Of a DNA stretch of 6,862 nucleotides, positions 6,793 to 6,862 are shown one piece after another (within the stretch, counting starts at the first letter, position 1; each line of letters opens with the position of its first letter). The stretch is from assembly GCA_902796865.1 (NCBI GenBank), contig CADBQZ010000030.1, positions 1 through 6,862 on the forward strand, in the 5' to 3' direction. A program made the position numbers and the translations under genes. This DNA is from an uncultured Ruminococcus sp. (GTDB taxonomy: Bacteria > Bacillota > Clostridia > Oscillospirales > Ruminococcaceae). The notes under the pieces are model-generated. The model worked only from the letters and a program-made list of their open reading frames with translations, was not told the origin of the DNA and did not search any database.

Positions 6793-6862
6793 ATGCAGGA
6801 AGAAAACAATAATATCGAAAATAATGAAGAGATAGCTGAAAGCAAAATAATTGAAAACACAG
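6793..6862 (+). CDS. gyrA: DNA gyrase subunit A, 5' end only
   Basis: An open frame starts 21 nt after gyrB and runs off the window edge. The 23 visible codons begin MQEENNNIENNEE, an acidic variable leader, followed by SKIIENT. A KII(E/D) segment just before the first conserved helix is typical of GyrA N-termini. The invariant core, including the catalytic tyrosine, lies beyond the window, so identification rests mainly on the usual gyrB-gyrA order. An alternative in-frame ATG at 6787 would add two residues, but it is too close to the Shine-Dalgarno. Confidence 0.75.
   Translation, partial: MQEENNNIENNEEIAESKIIENT

Overview
This window is the chromosomal replication-origin neighbourhood of a low-GC Gram-positive bacterium. 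The gene order is dnaA – oriC – dnaN – yaaA (S4 domain) – recF – remB-like (DUF370) – gyrB – gyrA (start only). This order is the ancestral Bacillota arrangement. A Clostridia member is most likely: the codons are strongly biased to AGA (Arg) and ATA (Ile), GyrB is the short Gram-positive type of 640 residues, and a DUF370 gene sits between recF and gyrB. The GC-rich palindrome upstream of dnaA resembles intergenic repeats I associate with Oscillospirales/Ruminococcaceae genomes, but that family-level placement is from memory and is weak.

Layout. Positions 1-255 hold no gene. They contain a GC-rich palindrome followed by a T-run (71-108), a run of three degenerate DnaA-box-like 9-mers (150-176), a near-consensus extended -10 promoter (176-204) and a short 5'-UTR hairpin (220-238) before dnaA (256-1638). 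The 472 bases between dnaA and dnaN form the oriC candidate. From left to right they hold consensus TTTTCCACA boxes, many degenerate boxes, a set of short repeats that are not DnaA boxes, a C-cluster, five tandem CTA trinucleotides (a DnaA-trio track), a 30-bp block with a single non-A/T base (the unwinding element), and a perfect 7-bp hairpin. dnaN then opens a compact co-directional cluster with gaps of 4, 0, 0, 25 and 21 nt, which is probably one transcription unit. Two of its genes start with TTG.

Function. DnaA would bind the boxes and load onto one strand through the trio track to melt the AT block. DnaN is the sliding clamp of the replisome that follows. RecF works with RecO and RecR at gapped forks. 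GyrB and GyrA remove the positive supercoils ahead of the forks. YaaA and the RemB-like protein are small conserved passengers of this locus, with likely roles in ribosome or RNA binding and in DNA-binding regulation.

No new protein system is visible; every gene belongs to a known family. What merits a second look is the non-coding architecture of the origin: the very regular trio track, a three-copy motif TAACAGYGTG, repeated 'CTGTAACA + box' units, and the 9-mer series touching the dnaA promoter.
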